From: an uncultured Pseudomonadota bacterium
Lineage (GTDB): Bacteria > Pseudomonadota > Gammaproteobacteria > Burkholderiales > Eutrophovitaceae
Direction of reading: 5' to 3'
DNA: 10,240 nt
NCBI GenBank assembly: GCA_937983055.1
Contig: CALJLA010000097.1
Coordinates: 1-10,240, forward strand
The notes beneath the pieces are model-generated. The model was not told where the DNA came from, ran no database searches, and saw only the letters and a list, made by a program, of their open reading frames with translations. Positions within the stretch are counted from its first letter, which is position 1. Each line of letters starts with the position of its first letter. Shown here in pieces: positions 1-6,862 of this stretch. Both the position numbers and the translations under genes were made by a program.

Positions 1-38
1 AAGTGCAGAAACCCGCCCCGCGGCGCAAGGCGCGCTAA
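1..38 (+). CDS. C-terminal end of an upstream gene, probably nrdR
   Basis: Only the tail is in the window. In the frame beginning at base 3 the codons read VQKPAPRRKAR and end at a TAA (36-38) whose last A is the first base of the ribD ATG. A basic tail in an ATGA/TAATG-type overlap fits a translationally coupled upstream gene. In many proteobacteria the gene before ribD is nrdR, the transcriptional repressor of ribonucleotide reductase genes, so that is the most likely identity. Eleven residues cannot prove it, and the identification rests on gene order alone. Confidence 0.35.
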   Translation, partial: VQKPAPRRKAR

Positions 39-1132
39 TGGCGGACGCGGCCGACTTCGCCTGGATGGCGCGTGCGCTGCGCCTGGCCGAGCGCGGACTG
101 AACACCACGACGCCGAACCCGCGGGTCGGCTGCGTGCTGGTGAAGGAGGGCGTGGTGGTCGGCGAGGGCTGGCACCGGCGCGCAGGCGAACCGCATGCAG
201 AGGCCGAGGCGCTCACGGCCGCCGGCGCGGCCGCCTGCGGCGCCACCGCCTATGTAACCCTGGAGCCGTGCAACCATCACGGCCGCACCCCGCCGTGCAG
301 CGAGGCACTGATCGCGGCCGGAGTGGCGCGGGTGGTGGTGGCGGTGCGCGATCCGAACACCCGGGTGACCGGCCAGGGCGTCGAGCGGCTGCGCGGCGCC
401 GGCATCGCCGTCGAGACCGGGGTGCTGGAGGGCGAGGCGCGCGAGCTCAATATCGGTTTCGTCAGTCGGGCGACCCGCGGCAGGCCCTGGGTGCGGGTCA
501 AGATCGCGGCCGGGCTCGACGGCAAGACGGCGCTGGAGAACGGCGCGAGTCAGTGGATCACCAGCCCCGCGGCGCGCCGCGACGTGCATCGGTGGCGCGC
601 GCGCAGCTGCGCGGTGATGACCGGCATCGGCACCCTGCACGACGACGACCCGCGGCTGACCGTGCGCGATGTGCCCTGCGAGCGCCAGCCGCTGAGGATC
701 GTGGTGGACAGCCGGCTGCGCGTACCGCCGGCCGCGCGCATTTTCGACGACGGGCCGGTGCTGGTGGCCGCGGCGACCGAGGATCGCGACAAGATGGCCG
801 CGCTGGCGGACCGCGGCGCGGAGGTGCTGGTGCTGCCCGATCCGCAGGGAAAGGTGGACCTTGCGCAGCTCGGCCAGGAACTCGGCCGCCGCGGGCTGAA
901 CGAGGTAATGACCGAGGCGGGCATCAACCTGCACAGTGCGCTGCTGCGCGCCGGCGTGGTCGACGAGCTGCTGGTGTACTTTGCGCCGGTGCTGCTGGGC
1001 GCGCGCGGGCGCGGCATGTTCGATCTCGGCGCGCTGACGCGGATGGACGAGATCGTAAAGCTTTCGGTAAGCGAGCTGCGCCAGGTCGGGCCGGACTTCC
1101 GGTTGCGGGCGCGCCTGGCGGAGGCGGGCTGA
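38..1132 (+). CDS. ribD: RibD, bifunctional diaminohydroxyphosphoribosylaminopyrimidine deaminase / 5-amino-6-(5-phosphoribosylamino)uracil reductase
   Basis: This cytosolic enzyme carries out steps two and three of riboflavin synthesis: deamination of the pyrimidine made by GTP cyclohydrolase II, then NADPH-dependent reduction of the ribosyl side chain. The 364 residues match the usual length. The N-terminal deaminase domain (about 1-145) has the zinc signature HAE at 53-55 and PCNHHGRTPPC at 77-87, with ligands His53, Cys78 and Cys87 and catalytic Glu55. The reductase domain begins near residue 157 (VRVKIAAGLDGKTA), followed by the SQWIT and GIGTLHDDDPRL blocks typical of the family. The ATG overlaps the stop of the preceding gene, and AAGG at 27-30 is a plausible ribosome binding site. 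It is first of the visible rib genes, with ribE starting one base after its stop. Confidence 0.97.
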   Translation: MADAADFAWMARALRLAERGLNTTTPNPRVGCVLVKEGVVVGEGWHRRAGEPHAEAEALTAAGAAACGATAYVTLEPCNHHGRTPPCSEALIAAGVARVVVAVRDPNTRVTGQGVERLRGAGIAVETGVLEGEARELNIGFVSRATRGRPWVRVKIAAGLDGKTALENGASQWITSPAARRDVHRWRARSCAVMTGIGTLHDDDPRLTVRDVPCERQPLRIVVDSRLRVPPAARIFDDGPVLVAAATEDRDKMAALADRGAEVLVLPDPQGKVDLAQLGQELGRRGLNEVMTEAGINLHSALLRAGVVDELLVYFAPVLLGARGRGMFDLGALTRMDEIVKLSVSELRQVGPDFRLRARLAEAG

Positions 1133-1133
1133 C

Positions 1134-1730
1134 ATGTTCACCGGCATCGTGCAGGCGGTGGGGCGCATCACGCTGGTGGAAGCCGCTGGCAGCATGGCGG
1201 CAATCGAGATCGACTGCGCTGGGCTCGACCTTGCGGACGTCGCGGTCGGCGACAGCATCAGCGTCAGCGGCGTGTGCCTGACTGCGGTACGCGTCGGCCC
1301 GCATTCGCTGCGTTTCGACGTGTCGCAGGAGACGCTCGCGGTAACCGCCGGTTTCGTGCCCGGCGACGCGGTCAACCTGGAAAAATCGCTGCGCCTCGCC
1401 GACCGGCTTGGCGGGCACCTGGTGAGCGGGCATGTGGACGGCGTGGGCGAGGTGGTGGCGGTCGAGCCGGTCGACGGCAACCGGGTGGTGACGTTTCGCC
1501 ATCCTCCGGCGCTGGCGCGCTATGTCGCCCGCAAGGGCTCGATCACGGTCAACGGCGTGAGCCTCACCGTCAACAGCGCCGGCCGCGACGGTTTTTCGGT
1601 CAATCTGATCCCGCACACGCTGGCGGTCACCAATCTCGGCGGGCTGGCGGCCGGCAGCCGGGTGAACCTCGAGGTGGACCTGGTGGCGCGATACGTGGAG
1701 CGCATGCTCTCTGGAGAGGCGGCAACGTGA
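1134..1730 (+). CDS. ribE: Riboflavin synthase (alpha subunit)
   Basis: RibE catalyses the last step of the pathway, dismutation of two 6,7-dimethyl-8-ribityllumazine molecules into riboflavin and the pyrimidinedione that RibH re-uses. The protein (198 residues) begins with the hallmark MFTGIV and contains two homologous lumazine-binding barrels. The first carries SGVCLTA and the second VNGVSLTVN, with GGHLVSGHVDGVGEV linking them. The C-terminal VNLEVDLVARYVERML is typical and leads into the trimerising tail. GGAGG at 1120-1124, inside the end of ribD, is a good ribosome binding site nine bases upstream. The stop codon overlaps the GTG of the next gene. The gene is called ribC in E. coli-style naming. 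Confidence 0.96.
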   Translation: MFTGIVQAVGRITLVEAAGSMAAIEIDCAGLDLADVAVGDSISVSGVCLTAVRVGPHSLRFDVSQETLAVTAGFVPGDAVNLEKSLRLADRLGGHLVSGHVDGVGEVVAVEPVDGNRVVTFRHPPALARYVARKGSITVNGVSLTVNSAGRDGFSVNLIPHTLAVTNLGGLAAGSRVNLEVDLVARYVERMLSGEAAT

Positions 1731-2836
1731 GCGCAGCCATCAGCAGCACCCCGGAGATCATCGCCGAGCTGCGCGACGGGCGCATGGTAATCCTGGTCGA
1801 CGAGGAAGACCGCGAAAACGAGGGCGACCTGGTAATGGCGGCGCAGTTCGTCAGCGCCGAGTCGATCAATTTCATGGCGCGTTTCGGCCGCGGCCTGATC
1901 TGCCTGACGCTAACCGAGGCGCGTTGCCGGCAGCTCGACCTGCCGCTGATGGTCGGCGCCAACCGCTCGCGGCTGGGCACCAATTTCACCCTGTCGATCG
2001 AGGCGGCCCAGGGGGTGACCACCGGCATTTCCGCCGCCGACCGCGCGCGCACCGTGCAGGCAGCAGTGCGCAAGGACGCGCATCCTGGCGACATCGTGCA
2101 GCCGGGCCACATCTTTCCGCTGATGGCGCAGAACGGCGGCGTGCTGGTGCGCGCCGGGCACACCGAGGCCGGCTGCGACCTCGCCGCGCTCGCCGGGCTC
2201 GAACCGGCGGCGGTGATCTGCGAGATCCTGAAAGACGACGGGGAGATGGCGCGATTGCCGGACCTGATCGAGTTTTCCGTGCGCCATGGCCTCAGGATCG
2301 GCACCATTGCCGATCTCATTCACTACCGCAGCCGCACCGAAACGCTGGTCGAACGGGTGCTCGAGCGGCCGCTCGCCACCGTGCACGGCGAGTTCAGGCT
2401 GGTGGCCTATCGCGACAAGATCTCGCGCGACGCGCACCTCGCGCTAGTGTACGGTTCCGCCGGTGCCGACCAGGAAACGCTGGTGCGGGTGCACGAGCCG
2501 CTGTCGGTGGCCGATCTGCTCGACACCGACAGCCGCCGGCATTCCTGGAACCTGCACGAGGCGATGGCCACGGTTGCGCGCGAGGGCAGCGGCGTGATCG
2601 TGCTCTTGCACCGTACCGAGGACGGCGCGCAGCTGCTTGAGGAACTGGCGGCGCAGGCGCCCGCCGCGGCGCAGAAGATGGATCTGCGCACCTACGGTAT
2701 CGGCGCCCAGATCCTGCGCGATCTCGGCGTTACCCGCATGAAGCTGATGGCGGCGCCGCGGCGCATGCCCAGCATGGCGGGCTTCGACCTGGAAGTCACC
2801 GGTTATCTGCAGCCACCGGGACACGACGACGATTAA
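1727..2836 (+). CDS. ribBA: RibBA-type fusion (RibBX variant): 3,4-dihydroxy-2-butanone 4-phosphate synthase with a degenerate GTP cyclohydrolase II domain
   Basis: The N-terminal half (about residues 5-205) is DHBP synthase, which makes the four-carbon unit used by RibH from ribulose 5-phosphate. It has the acidic metal loop DEEDRENEGDLV at 25-36 and the HPGDIVQPGHIFPL and GHTEAGCDLAALAG blocks. The C-terminal half is RibA-like: GEFRLVAYRD and LRTYGIGAQILRDLG are preserved. However, the zinc motif (C-x10-C-x-C in real RibA) is replaced by VHEPLSVADLLDTDSRRHSW with no cysteine, and the catalytic YLRQEGRGIGL loop reads LLHRTEDGAQLL. GTP cyclohydrolase II activity is therefore not expected; this matches the RibBX form described in Proteobacteria. 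I chose GTG 1727, which overlaps the ribE stop and has GGAGAGG at 1713-1719; this gives 369 residues, the family length. Automated tools would often still call it bifunctional. Confidence 0.93.
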   Translation: MSAAISSTPEIIAELRDGRMVILVDEEDRENEGDLVMAAQFVSAESINFMARFGRGLICLTLTEARCRQLDLPLMVGANRSRLGTNFTLSIEAAQGVTTGISAADRARTVQAAVRKDAHPGDIVQPGHIFPLMAQNGGVLVRAGHTEAGCDLAALAGLEPAAVICEILKDDGEMARLPDLIEFSVRHGLRIGTIADLIHYRSRTETLVERVLERPLATVHGEFRLVAYRDKISRDAHLALVYGSAGADQETLVRVHEPLSVADLLDTDSRRHSWNLHEAMATVAREGSGVIVLLHRTEDGAQLLEELAAQAPAAAQKMDLRTYGIGAQILRDLGVTRMKLMAAPRRMPSMAGFDLEVTGYLQPPGHDDD

Positions 2837-2860
2837 CCGCCCATCAAGAACGAACCGGAC

Positions 2861-3340
2861 ATGACCGACAAACAGGACATCTTCCGCTATCCGCAGCGGC
2901 GGGACGCGGAATCGCTGCGAATCGCGGTGGTCTGCGCGCGCTTCAATGCCGAGATCTGCGAGGGACTGCTGGCCGCCTGCACGGAAGAACTGCGGCGCCT
3001 CGGCGCACGGCCGGCCAACCTGGCGATCGCCAGCGTGCCGGGCGCGCTGGAAATTCCGCTCTCCCTGCAGGAGCTTGCCAACAGCGGCCGCGTCGACGCG
3101 CTCATCGCGCTGGGCGCGGTGATCCGGGGGGAGACCTATCACGTCGAGATCGTCGCCAACGAGTCCGCCGCCGGCATCCAGTCGGTGCAGCTCGATTCCG
3201 GCGTGCCCATCGCCAACGGCGTGCTCACCTGCGACACCGAGGCGCAGGCCGAGGCGCGCATTGCGGAGAAGGGGCGCGACTGCGCGCGCGTGGCGGTAGA
3301 GATGGCGGGACTGCTGAGGGCGATCGATGAAAGGCAGTAG
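2861..3340 (+). CDS. ribH: 6,7-dimethyl-8-ribityllumazine synthase (lumazine synthase)
   Basis: RibH condenses 5-amino-6-ribitylaminouracil with dihydroxybutanone phosphate to give lumazine, the substrate of RibE, and normally forms a pentamer or a 60-mer capsid. The 159-residue protein has the signature blocks in order: RIAVVCARFNAEI near 20-32, VPGALEIPL at 59-67, GAVIRGETYHVEIVANESAAG at about 85-105 with the catalytic His94, and GVPIANGVLTCDTEAQA. Length is normal. It follows the ribBA-type gene after 24 bases. The bases before the ATG show no strong Shine-Dalgarno motif, so initiation may depend on coupling within the operon. Its last 14 bases overlap nusB. Confidence 0.96.
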   Translation: MTDKQDIFRYPQRRDAESLRIAVVCARFNAEICEGLLAACTEELRRLGARPANLAIASVPGALEIPLSLQELANSGRVDALIALGAVIRGETYHVEIVANESAAGIQSVQLDSGVPIANGVLTCDTEAQAEARIAEKGRDCARVAVEMAGLLRAIDERQ

Positions 3341-3770
3341 ACGGCGCTCGCGCGAACTGGCGCTGCAGGGGCTTTACCAGTGGCTGCTCAATGCGGCCAG
3401 CGCGGACGAGCTGCTGAAGCAGCTGGCGGATACCGAAGCCTTTGCCGGCGCGGATCGGGCGTTTCTGGAAGAAACGCTGCGCGCCACGGTGGCCGCCGCC
3501 GAGCCGCTGCGCGCAAAACTTCGGCCGCACCTCGACCGCAAGGTGGAAAGCCTGTCGCCGGTCGAGCACGCGCTGCTGCTGATGGCGGCCTGGGAGTTGT
3601 CCGAGCGCGTGGATACGCCCTATCGGGTGATACTGAACGAGGCCGTGGAGCTGGCGAAGCGCTACGGGGGCACCGACGGTCACAAGTACGTGAACGGCGT
3701 GCTCGACAAGCTTGCCGCGGAGCTGCGTCCGGCAGAGGTCGCGGAACGGGCGCGGACGAAGGGGCGTTGA
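3327..3770 (+). CDS. nusB: Transcription antitermination factor NusB
   Basis: NusB binds boxA RNA with NusE (ribosomal protein S10) and takes part in rRNA antitermination. The 147-residue all-helical protein opens with a basic RRRSRELALQGLYQW segment, the usual RNA-binding N terminus. It ends with the conserved NEAVELAKRYGGTDGHKYVNGVLDKL block at about 110-135, the strongest family signature. It is slightly longer than E. coli NusB (139 residues) because of a basic tail. The ATG lies inside the end of ribH with a 14-base overlap and GAGGG at 3316-3320 upstream, so it should be co-translated with the rib genes. The ribH-nusB pair is common in proteobacteria. Confidence 0.95.
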   Translation: MKGSRRRSRELALQGLYQWLLNAASADELLKQLADTEAFAGADRAFLEETLRATVAAAEPLRAKLRPHLDRKVESLSPVEHALLLMAAWELSERVDTPYRVILNEAVELAKRYGGTDGHKYVNGVLDKLAAELRPAEVAERARTKGR

Positions 3771-3854
3771 GCCGACGCGGCCCGGGTTGCCCGGCGTTCT
3801 CGGTGTTGCGCGTGGAGCGGACGCATATTGGCATGCAGGGCGAACAATAATCCA

Positions 3855-3860
3855 GGGAGG
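3855..3860 (+). promoter_or_regulatory. Strong ribosome binding site of panB
   Basis: AGGGAGGAGAG runs just ahead of the panB ATG, with the GGGAGG core five bases away. It is the best Shine-Dalgarno sequence in the window and fixes the panB start at 3866. The 95 bases between nusB and panB otherwise show only a 5-bp hairpin (CCGGG/CCCGG around 3782-3794) with no T run, so I cannot call a terminator there. Confidence 0.75.
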
Positions 3861-3865
3861 AGAGC

Positions 3866-4732
3866 ATGGCGGAAGGTCAAGCAGTGAAGAAACTTACAAT
3901 CTTCGATCTGCAGGCGAAGGCCGCGCGCGGCGAGAAGATCTTCCAGGTCACCGCGGTGGATTTCCCGAGTGCGCAGCTGGTCGACCGCGCCGGCATCGAC
4001 TGCATCCTGATCGGCGATTCGCTGGGCATGACAGCCCTCGGGTATGCGAGCACCGTGCCGGTGACGATGGATGAAATGATCCACCATGCCAAGGCGATCT
4101 CGCGGGCGGCGAAGCGCGCCATCCTGGTGGGCGATCTGCCGCTGGGCACCTATCACGCCTGCGCCGAGGACGCGGTGGCCAACGCCATGCGCATGGTCAA
4201 GGAAGGCGGCGCCGACGTGGTCAAGCTAGAAGGCGGCGAGGATTTCGCGCCGATGGCCGAAGCGGTGGTCAGGGCCGGCATTCCCGTGATGGCGCATATC
4301 GGGTTGACGCCACAACTGATGTCGAAGCTCGGCGGATTCAGGGTGCAGGGCAAGGACGCCAGCGCCGGCGTGCAGCTGCTGAAGGACGCGCTGGCGATGG
4401 AGCGGGCGGGGTGCTTTGCCATCGTGCTCGAGGCGATTCCCGACCGCGTGGCGCAGGTGATCACCGACCGGCTGCAGATTCCCACCATCGGCATCGGCGC
4501 CGGCCCGCACTGCGACGGCCAGAACCTGGTTCTGCACGACATGGTCGGCCTGTTCGACCGTTTCACCCCGAAGTTCGTGAAGCGCTATGCCAACTGCTGG
4601 GAGCTGATCGGCAAGGCGCTCGCCGATTTCCAGGACGACGTGAAGAGCGGTGGCTTTCCCAGGGCCGAGCACAGCTTCACCATGAAGGAAGACGAGTACC
4701 AGGCTTTTCTCAAGGCCATTCCCAGGGAGTGA
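3866..4732 (+). CDS. panB: 3-methyl-2-oxobutanoate hydroxymethyltransferase (ketopantoate hydroxymethyltransferase)
   Basis: PanB transfers a hydroxymethyl group from 5,10-methylenetetrahydrofolate to 2-oxoisovalerate, the first step towards pantothenate and coenzyme A. The 288-residue TIM-barrel protein has the family blocks. GDSLGM at 50-55 carries the metal-ligand Asp51/Ser52. Asp90 lies in LVGDLPLGTYH, Lys120 in VVKLEGG and His144 in MAHIGLTPQ. Catalytic Glu189 sits in VLEAIP, and the IPTIGIGAGPHCDGQNLVLHD block follows. Two usually conserved spots differ from the E. coli-like pattern: the first strand reads AVDFPSAQ where AYDYPSA is common, and GPHCDGQ has His instead of a small residue. 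All expected catalytic residues are present, so I keep the PanB call. No panC or panD is adjacent, which makes a second paralogue possible. Confidence 0.9.
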   Translation: MAEGQAVKKLTIFDLQAKAARGEKIFQVTAVDFPSAQLVDRAGIDCILIGDSLGMTALGYASTVPVTMDEMIHHAKAISRAAKRAILVGDLPLGTYHACAEDAVANAMRMVKEGGADVVKLEGGEDFAPMAEAVVRAGIPVMAHIGLTPQLMSKLGGFRVQGKDASAGVQLLKDALAMERAGCFAIVLEAIPDRVAQVITDRLQIPTIGIGAGPHCDGQNLVLHDMVGLFDRFTPKFVKRYANCWELIGKALADFQDDVKSGGFPRAEHSFTMKEDEYQAFLKAIPRE

Positions 4733-4764
4733 AGGAGAAGCGGGCAACCTGCGGGGGGTGCACA

Positions 4765-4860
4765 CAGAGACGGGGGCGCATGGAGAAGAGCGATCAACGC
4801 GGTCGCGCCGTCAAGGCACCAATGACTGCAGGACTTCACCCAAATCTGTCTGCGTCTCTG
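4765..4860. repeat. Short inverted repeat CAGAGACG ... CGTCTCTG
   Basis: The arms at 4765-4772 and 4853-4860 are perfect 8-bp complements separated by 80 bases. Read on the minus strand, the right arm lies in AACCGCAGAGACGCAGACAG, a CAGAGACGCAGA-like phrase that resembles intergenic repeats I have seen in environmental bacterial genomes. It may be a degraded small repeat element, or chance. No target duplication or transposase is seen. Confidence 0.3.
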
Positions 4861-4903
4861 CGGTTCATGTAGTTTTTCGGAACATCGCGCTCAGCTGCGG
4901 CGC

Positions 4904-4909
4904 TAGAAT
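4904..4909 (+). promoter_or_regulatory. Candidate -10 element for leaderless thiL
   Basis: TAGAAT (five of six matches to TATAAT) ends six bases before the thiL ATG at 4916. Transcription would start about seven bases downstream of the hexamer, at or very near the A of the ATG. There is no Shine-Dalgarno sequence before thiL, consistent with a leaderless message. No good -35 match is seen at 16-18 bases upstream; the nearest candidate, GGAACA at 4879-4884, is poor and 19 bases away. Confidence 0.45.
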
Positions 4910-4915
4910 GCGGGC

Positions 4916-5869
4916 ATGGCGTCCGAATTCGAGTTGATCGCGCGGTATTTCACCCGGCCGGCGCCGGGTGCGGTGCTTGGCGTGGGCGACGATGCGGCCC
5001 TGCTCGCGTGCGGCAGCGGCGAGCTGGCGGTGGCGACCGACACGCTGGTCGAAGGCACGCATTTTTTCCCCGACGTCGACGCGCGCGCGGTTGGACACAA
5101 GGCGCTCGCGGTGAATCTGTCGGACCTCGCGGCGATGGGTGCGCAACCGCGCTGGGCGTTGCTGGCGCTCACGCTGCCGCGTGCGGACGATGCCTGGCTG
5201 GAAGGGTTCGCGGAAGGGTTCTGGCGCCTGGCCGAACGTTTCGAGGTGGGGCTGATCGGCGGCGATACCACGCGCGGACCGCTGTCGGTCACCGTTACGG
5301 TGATCGGTCAGGTGGCTTCGGGCAAGGCCTTGCTGCGCGGCGGCGCGCAACCGGGCGATGACATCTGGGTTTCCGGCGAACTGGGTGATGCCGCGCTGGC
5401 GGTGGCGCATCGCAAGGGCGATTTCAGGCTCAAGGGCGGCGAGCTGGCGCGCTGCGAGGCGCGGCTCGACACGCCGATGCCGCGGGTTGCGCTCGGTGTG
5501 CGGCTTACCGGCCTCGCGCACAGCGCCATCGACGTGTCCGACGGGCTGGTGGCGGATCTGGGTCATATTCTGGAACGCTCTGGCGTCGGCGCGGAAATCG
5601 ACTACGAGCTGATTCCATGCACCGCCGCGGTGATGGCGCTGAAGGGCCATGCGCCGGTGCGCGACGCACTGCTCGGCGGCGGCGACGACTACGAGCTGCT
5701 GTTCACCGCACCTGCCCGCGCGGCGGGCGCGATAGGCGCGCTGTCCGGCGAGACGGGCGTGCCGCTGACGCGCATCGGGCGCATCGTCGAGGGCCGCGGC
5801 CTGAAGGTGCGCAACGGCGCCGCGGGCCTGATCGAAACCGGAGTCGGTGGATTTGACCACTTCGGCTAG
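4916..5869 (+). CDS. thiL: Thiamine-monophosphate kinase
   Basis: ThiL phosphorylates thiamine monophosphate with ATP to give the cofactor thiamine diphosphate, the last step of the pathway. The 317-residue protein belongs to the PurM/ThiL ATP-binding superfamily. Visible motifs are GDDAA at 24-28, TDTLVEGTHF at 41-50, NLSDLAAMGA at 67-76 and GGDTTRG at 115-121, which together supply the Mg-binding aspartates. DVSDGL follows near residue 205-210, then GGGDDYELLF and the C-terminal GFDHF. The N terminus (EFELIARYF) matches the usual start, so ATG 4916 is well supported despite lacking a ribosome binding site. The last codons overlap the start of pgpA. Confidence 0.96.
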   Translation: MASEFELIARYFTRPAPGAVLGVGDDAALLACGSGELAVATDTLVEGTHFFPDVDARAVGHKALAVNLSDLAAMGAQPRWALLALTLPRADDAWLEGFAEGFWRLAERFEVGLIGGDTTRGPLSVTVTVIGQVASGKALLRGGAQPGDDIWVSGELGDAALAVAHRKGDFRLKGGELARCEARLDTPMPRVALGVRLTGLAHSAIDVSDGLVADLGHILERSGVGAEIDYELIPCTAAVMALKGHAPVRDALLGGGDDYELLFTAPARAAGAIGALSGETGVPLTRIGRIVEGRGLKVRNGAAGLIETGVGGFDHFG

Positions 5870-6356
5870 CCGCGTGGTTGCCGCGACCGCGGGCTTCGTT
5901 TTCACGCATCCCGCGCATTTCATCGCCTTTGGCTTCGGCGCCGGCCTGTCGCCGGTGGCGCCCGGTACGGTCGGCACCCTGGTCGCGGTGCCGCTGTATC
6001 TGCTGGCTGCCTACTTCCTGCCGGATGCCGCGCAGTTCGCGCTGATTCTCGCGATGTTCGCCATCGGGCTGTGGGCCTGCGAGGTGACCGGCCGGCATCT
6101 CGGGGTGCACGACCACGGCGGCATGGTGTGGGACGAGATCGTCGCCTTCATGCTGGTGCTGTTCTTCACGCCGAAGCAACCGGCCTGGCAGGCGGCGGCA
6201 TTCGCCCTGTTCCGGCTGTTCGACATCGCAAAGCCGCCGCCGATCGGGCGCATCGATGCCGGGGTGGGTGGCGGACTCGGTGTGATGCTCGACGATATCG
6301 TGGCCGCGTTTTATGCCCTGATCATCCTGGCCTGCGCCAGGCTGCTGCTGCGCTGA
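5847..6356 (+). CDS. pgpA: Phosphatidylglycerophosphatase A
   Basis: PgpA is an inner-membrane phosphatase that removes phosphate from phosphatidylglycerol phosphate to yield phosphatidylglycerol. The 169-residue product aligns along its length with the E. coli protein (172). It has FGFGAGLSPVAPGTVGTL at 28-45, the acidic signature HDHGGMVWDE at 88-97 and FDIAKPPPIG near 127. Three to four hydrophobic stretches (about 44-58, 63-78, 98-110 and the C terminus) fit a membrane protein. The start is uncertain. GTG 5847 gives 28 residues before the first conserved block, as in E. coli, and overlaps thiL by 23 bases. TTG 5853 in the same frame has better spacing to GGAG at 5840-5843, and GTG 5874 is also possible. 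The thiL-pgpA pair is widely conserved. Confidence 0.93.
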   Translation: MDLTTSASRVVAATAGFVFTHPAHFIAFGFGAGLSPVAPGTVGTLVAVPLYLLAAYFLPDAAQFALILAMFAIGLWACEVTGRHLGVHDHGGMVWDEIVAFMLVLFFTPKQPAWQAAAFALFRLFDIAKPPPIGRIDAGVGGGLGVMLDDIVAAFYALIILACARLLLR

Positions 6357-6359
6357 GCG

Positions 6360-6851
6360 ATGGATCCCGACCTTTACCGGCTTGGCGAGCGGGTCGGTGC
6401 AGCGCTCAAAGCGAGCAGGCTGACGCTGGCCACCGCCGAGTCCTGCACCGGCGGCTGGGTGGCCCAGGTGGTGACGATGGTGCCCGGCAGTTCCGGCTGG
6501 TTCGACCGCGGCTTCGTTACCTACAGCAATCGGGCCAAGCAGCAGATGCTCGGCGTTTCCGAAGACAGCCTGCGAAGGTTCGGCGCGGTGTCGGAGCAGG
6601 TGGCCGGCGAGATGGCGCGCGGCGCGCTCGAACGCAGCGGCGCGGACATTGCCGTCGCGGTGAGCGGTGTGGCCGGGCCCGACGGCGGCAGCGCGGACAA
6701 GCCGGTGGGCACCGTCTGCATTGCCTGGGACGGGCCCGCCGGTGGCGGCGGGACGCAGCGGTTTCACTTCGACGGCGACCGCGACGCGGTGCGCCGGCAG
6801 TCGGTGATCGCAGCGCTGGAGGGCTTGCTCGCGCGCTGGCCGGGGCGCTGA
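6360..6851 (+). CDS. pncC: Nicotinamide-nucleotide amidase (CinA C-terminal family)
   Basis: PncC deamidates nicotinamide mononucleotide to nicotinic acid mononucleotide, recycling the NMN released by NAD-dependent DNA ligase. The 163-residue protein is the stand-alone CinA C-terminal domain without the N-terminal MoeA-like domain. Conserved blocks are TAESCTGG at 25-32 with the proposed nucleophile Ser28, FDRGFVTYSNRAKQQMLGV at 48-66 and SGVAGPDGGSADKPVG at 102-117. It starts three bases after the pgpA stop, with no strong ribosome binding site, so coupling to pgpA is likely. It converges with the kinase gene, whose stop lies 11 bases downstream. Confidence 0.94.
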   Translation: MDPDLYRLGERVGAALKASRLTLATAESCTGGWVAQVVTMVPGSSGWFDRGFVTYSNRAKQQMLGVSEDSLRRFGAVSEQVAGEMARGALERSGADIAVAVSGVAGPDGGSADKPVGTVCIAWDGPAGGGGTQRFHFDGDRDAVRRQSVIAALEGLLARWPGR

Positions 6852-6862
6852 ACCGCGCCGGG

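Larger units (their letters stand above)
4733..4915. other. Intergenic region between panB and thiL
   Basis: This 183-base gap is less GC-rich than its surroundings, especially 4820-4890. It contains an 8-bp inverted repeat (CAGAGACG at 4765-4772 and CGTCTCTG at 4853-4860). It also has a small hairpin at 4790-4806 (GCGATC/GGTCGC with an AACGC loop, no T run), a T5 run at 4873-4877 with no stem in front of it, and a -10-like hexamer next to thiL. No convincing rho-independent terminator and no coding sequence are visible. Confidence 0.6.

Noticed and set aside
1..37. FMN riboswitch for the rib operon
   Set aside because: Only 37 bases lie before ribD and they belong to an upstream gene. None of the later intergenic gaps has room for or shows an RFN-like fold.
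35..1480. Long minus-strand open frames opposite ribD and ribE
   Set aside because: They are rich in Arg, Ala, Pro and His and show no family motif. Such frames are a by-product of third-position GC bias in the real genes on the other strand.
1274..1726. N-terminal extension of the ribBA-type gene to 1274
   Set aside because: The extension overlaps ribE and is Arg/Gly-rich without homology features. GTG 1727 has a good ribosome binding site and gives the family length.
3782..3794. Terminator after nusB
   Set aside because: The stem is only 5 bp with a 3-base loop and has no T run behind it.
4873..4877. T-run terminator after panB
   Set aside because: T5 is present but no GC-rich stem precedes it directly.
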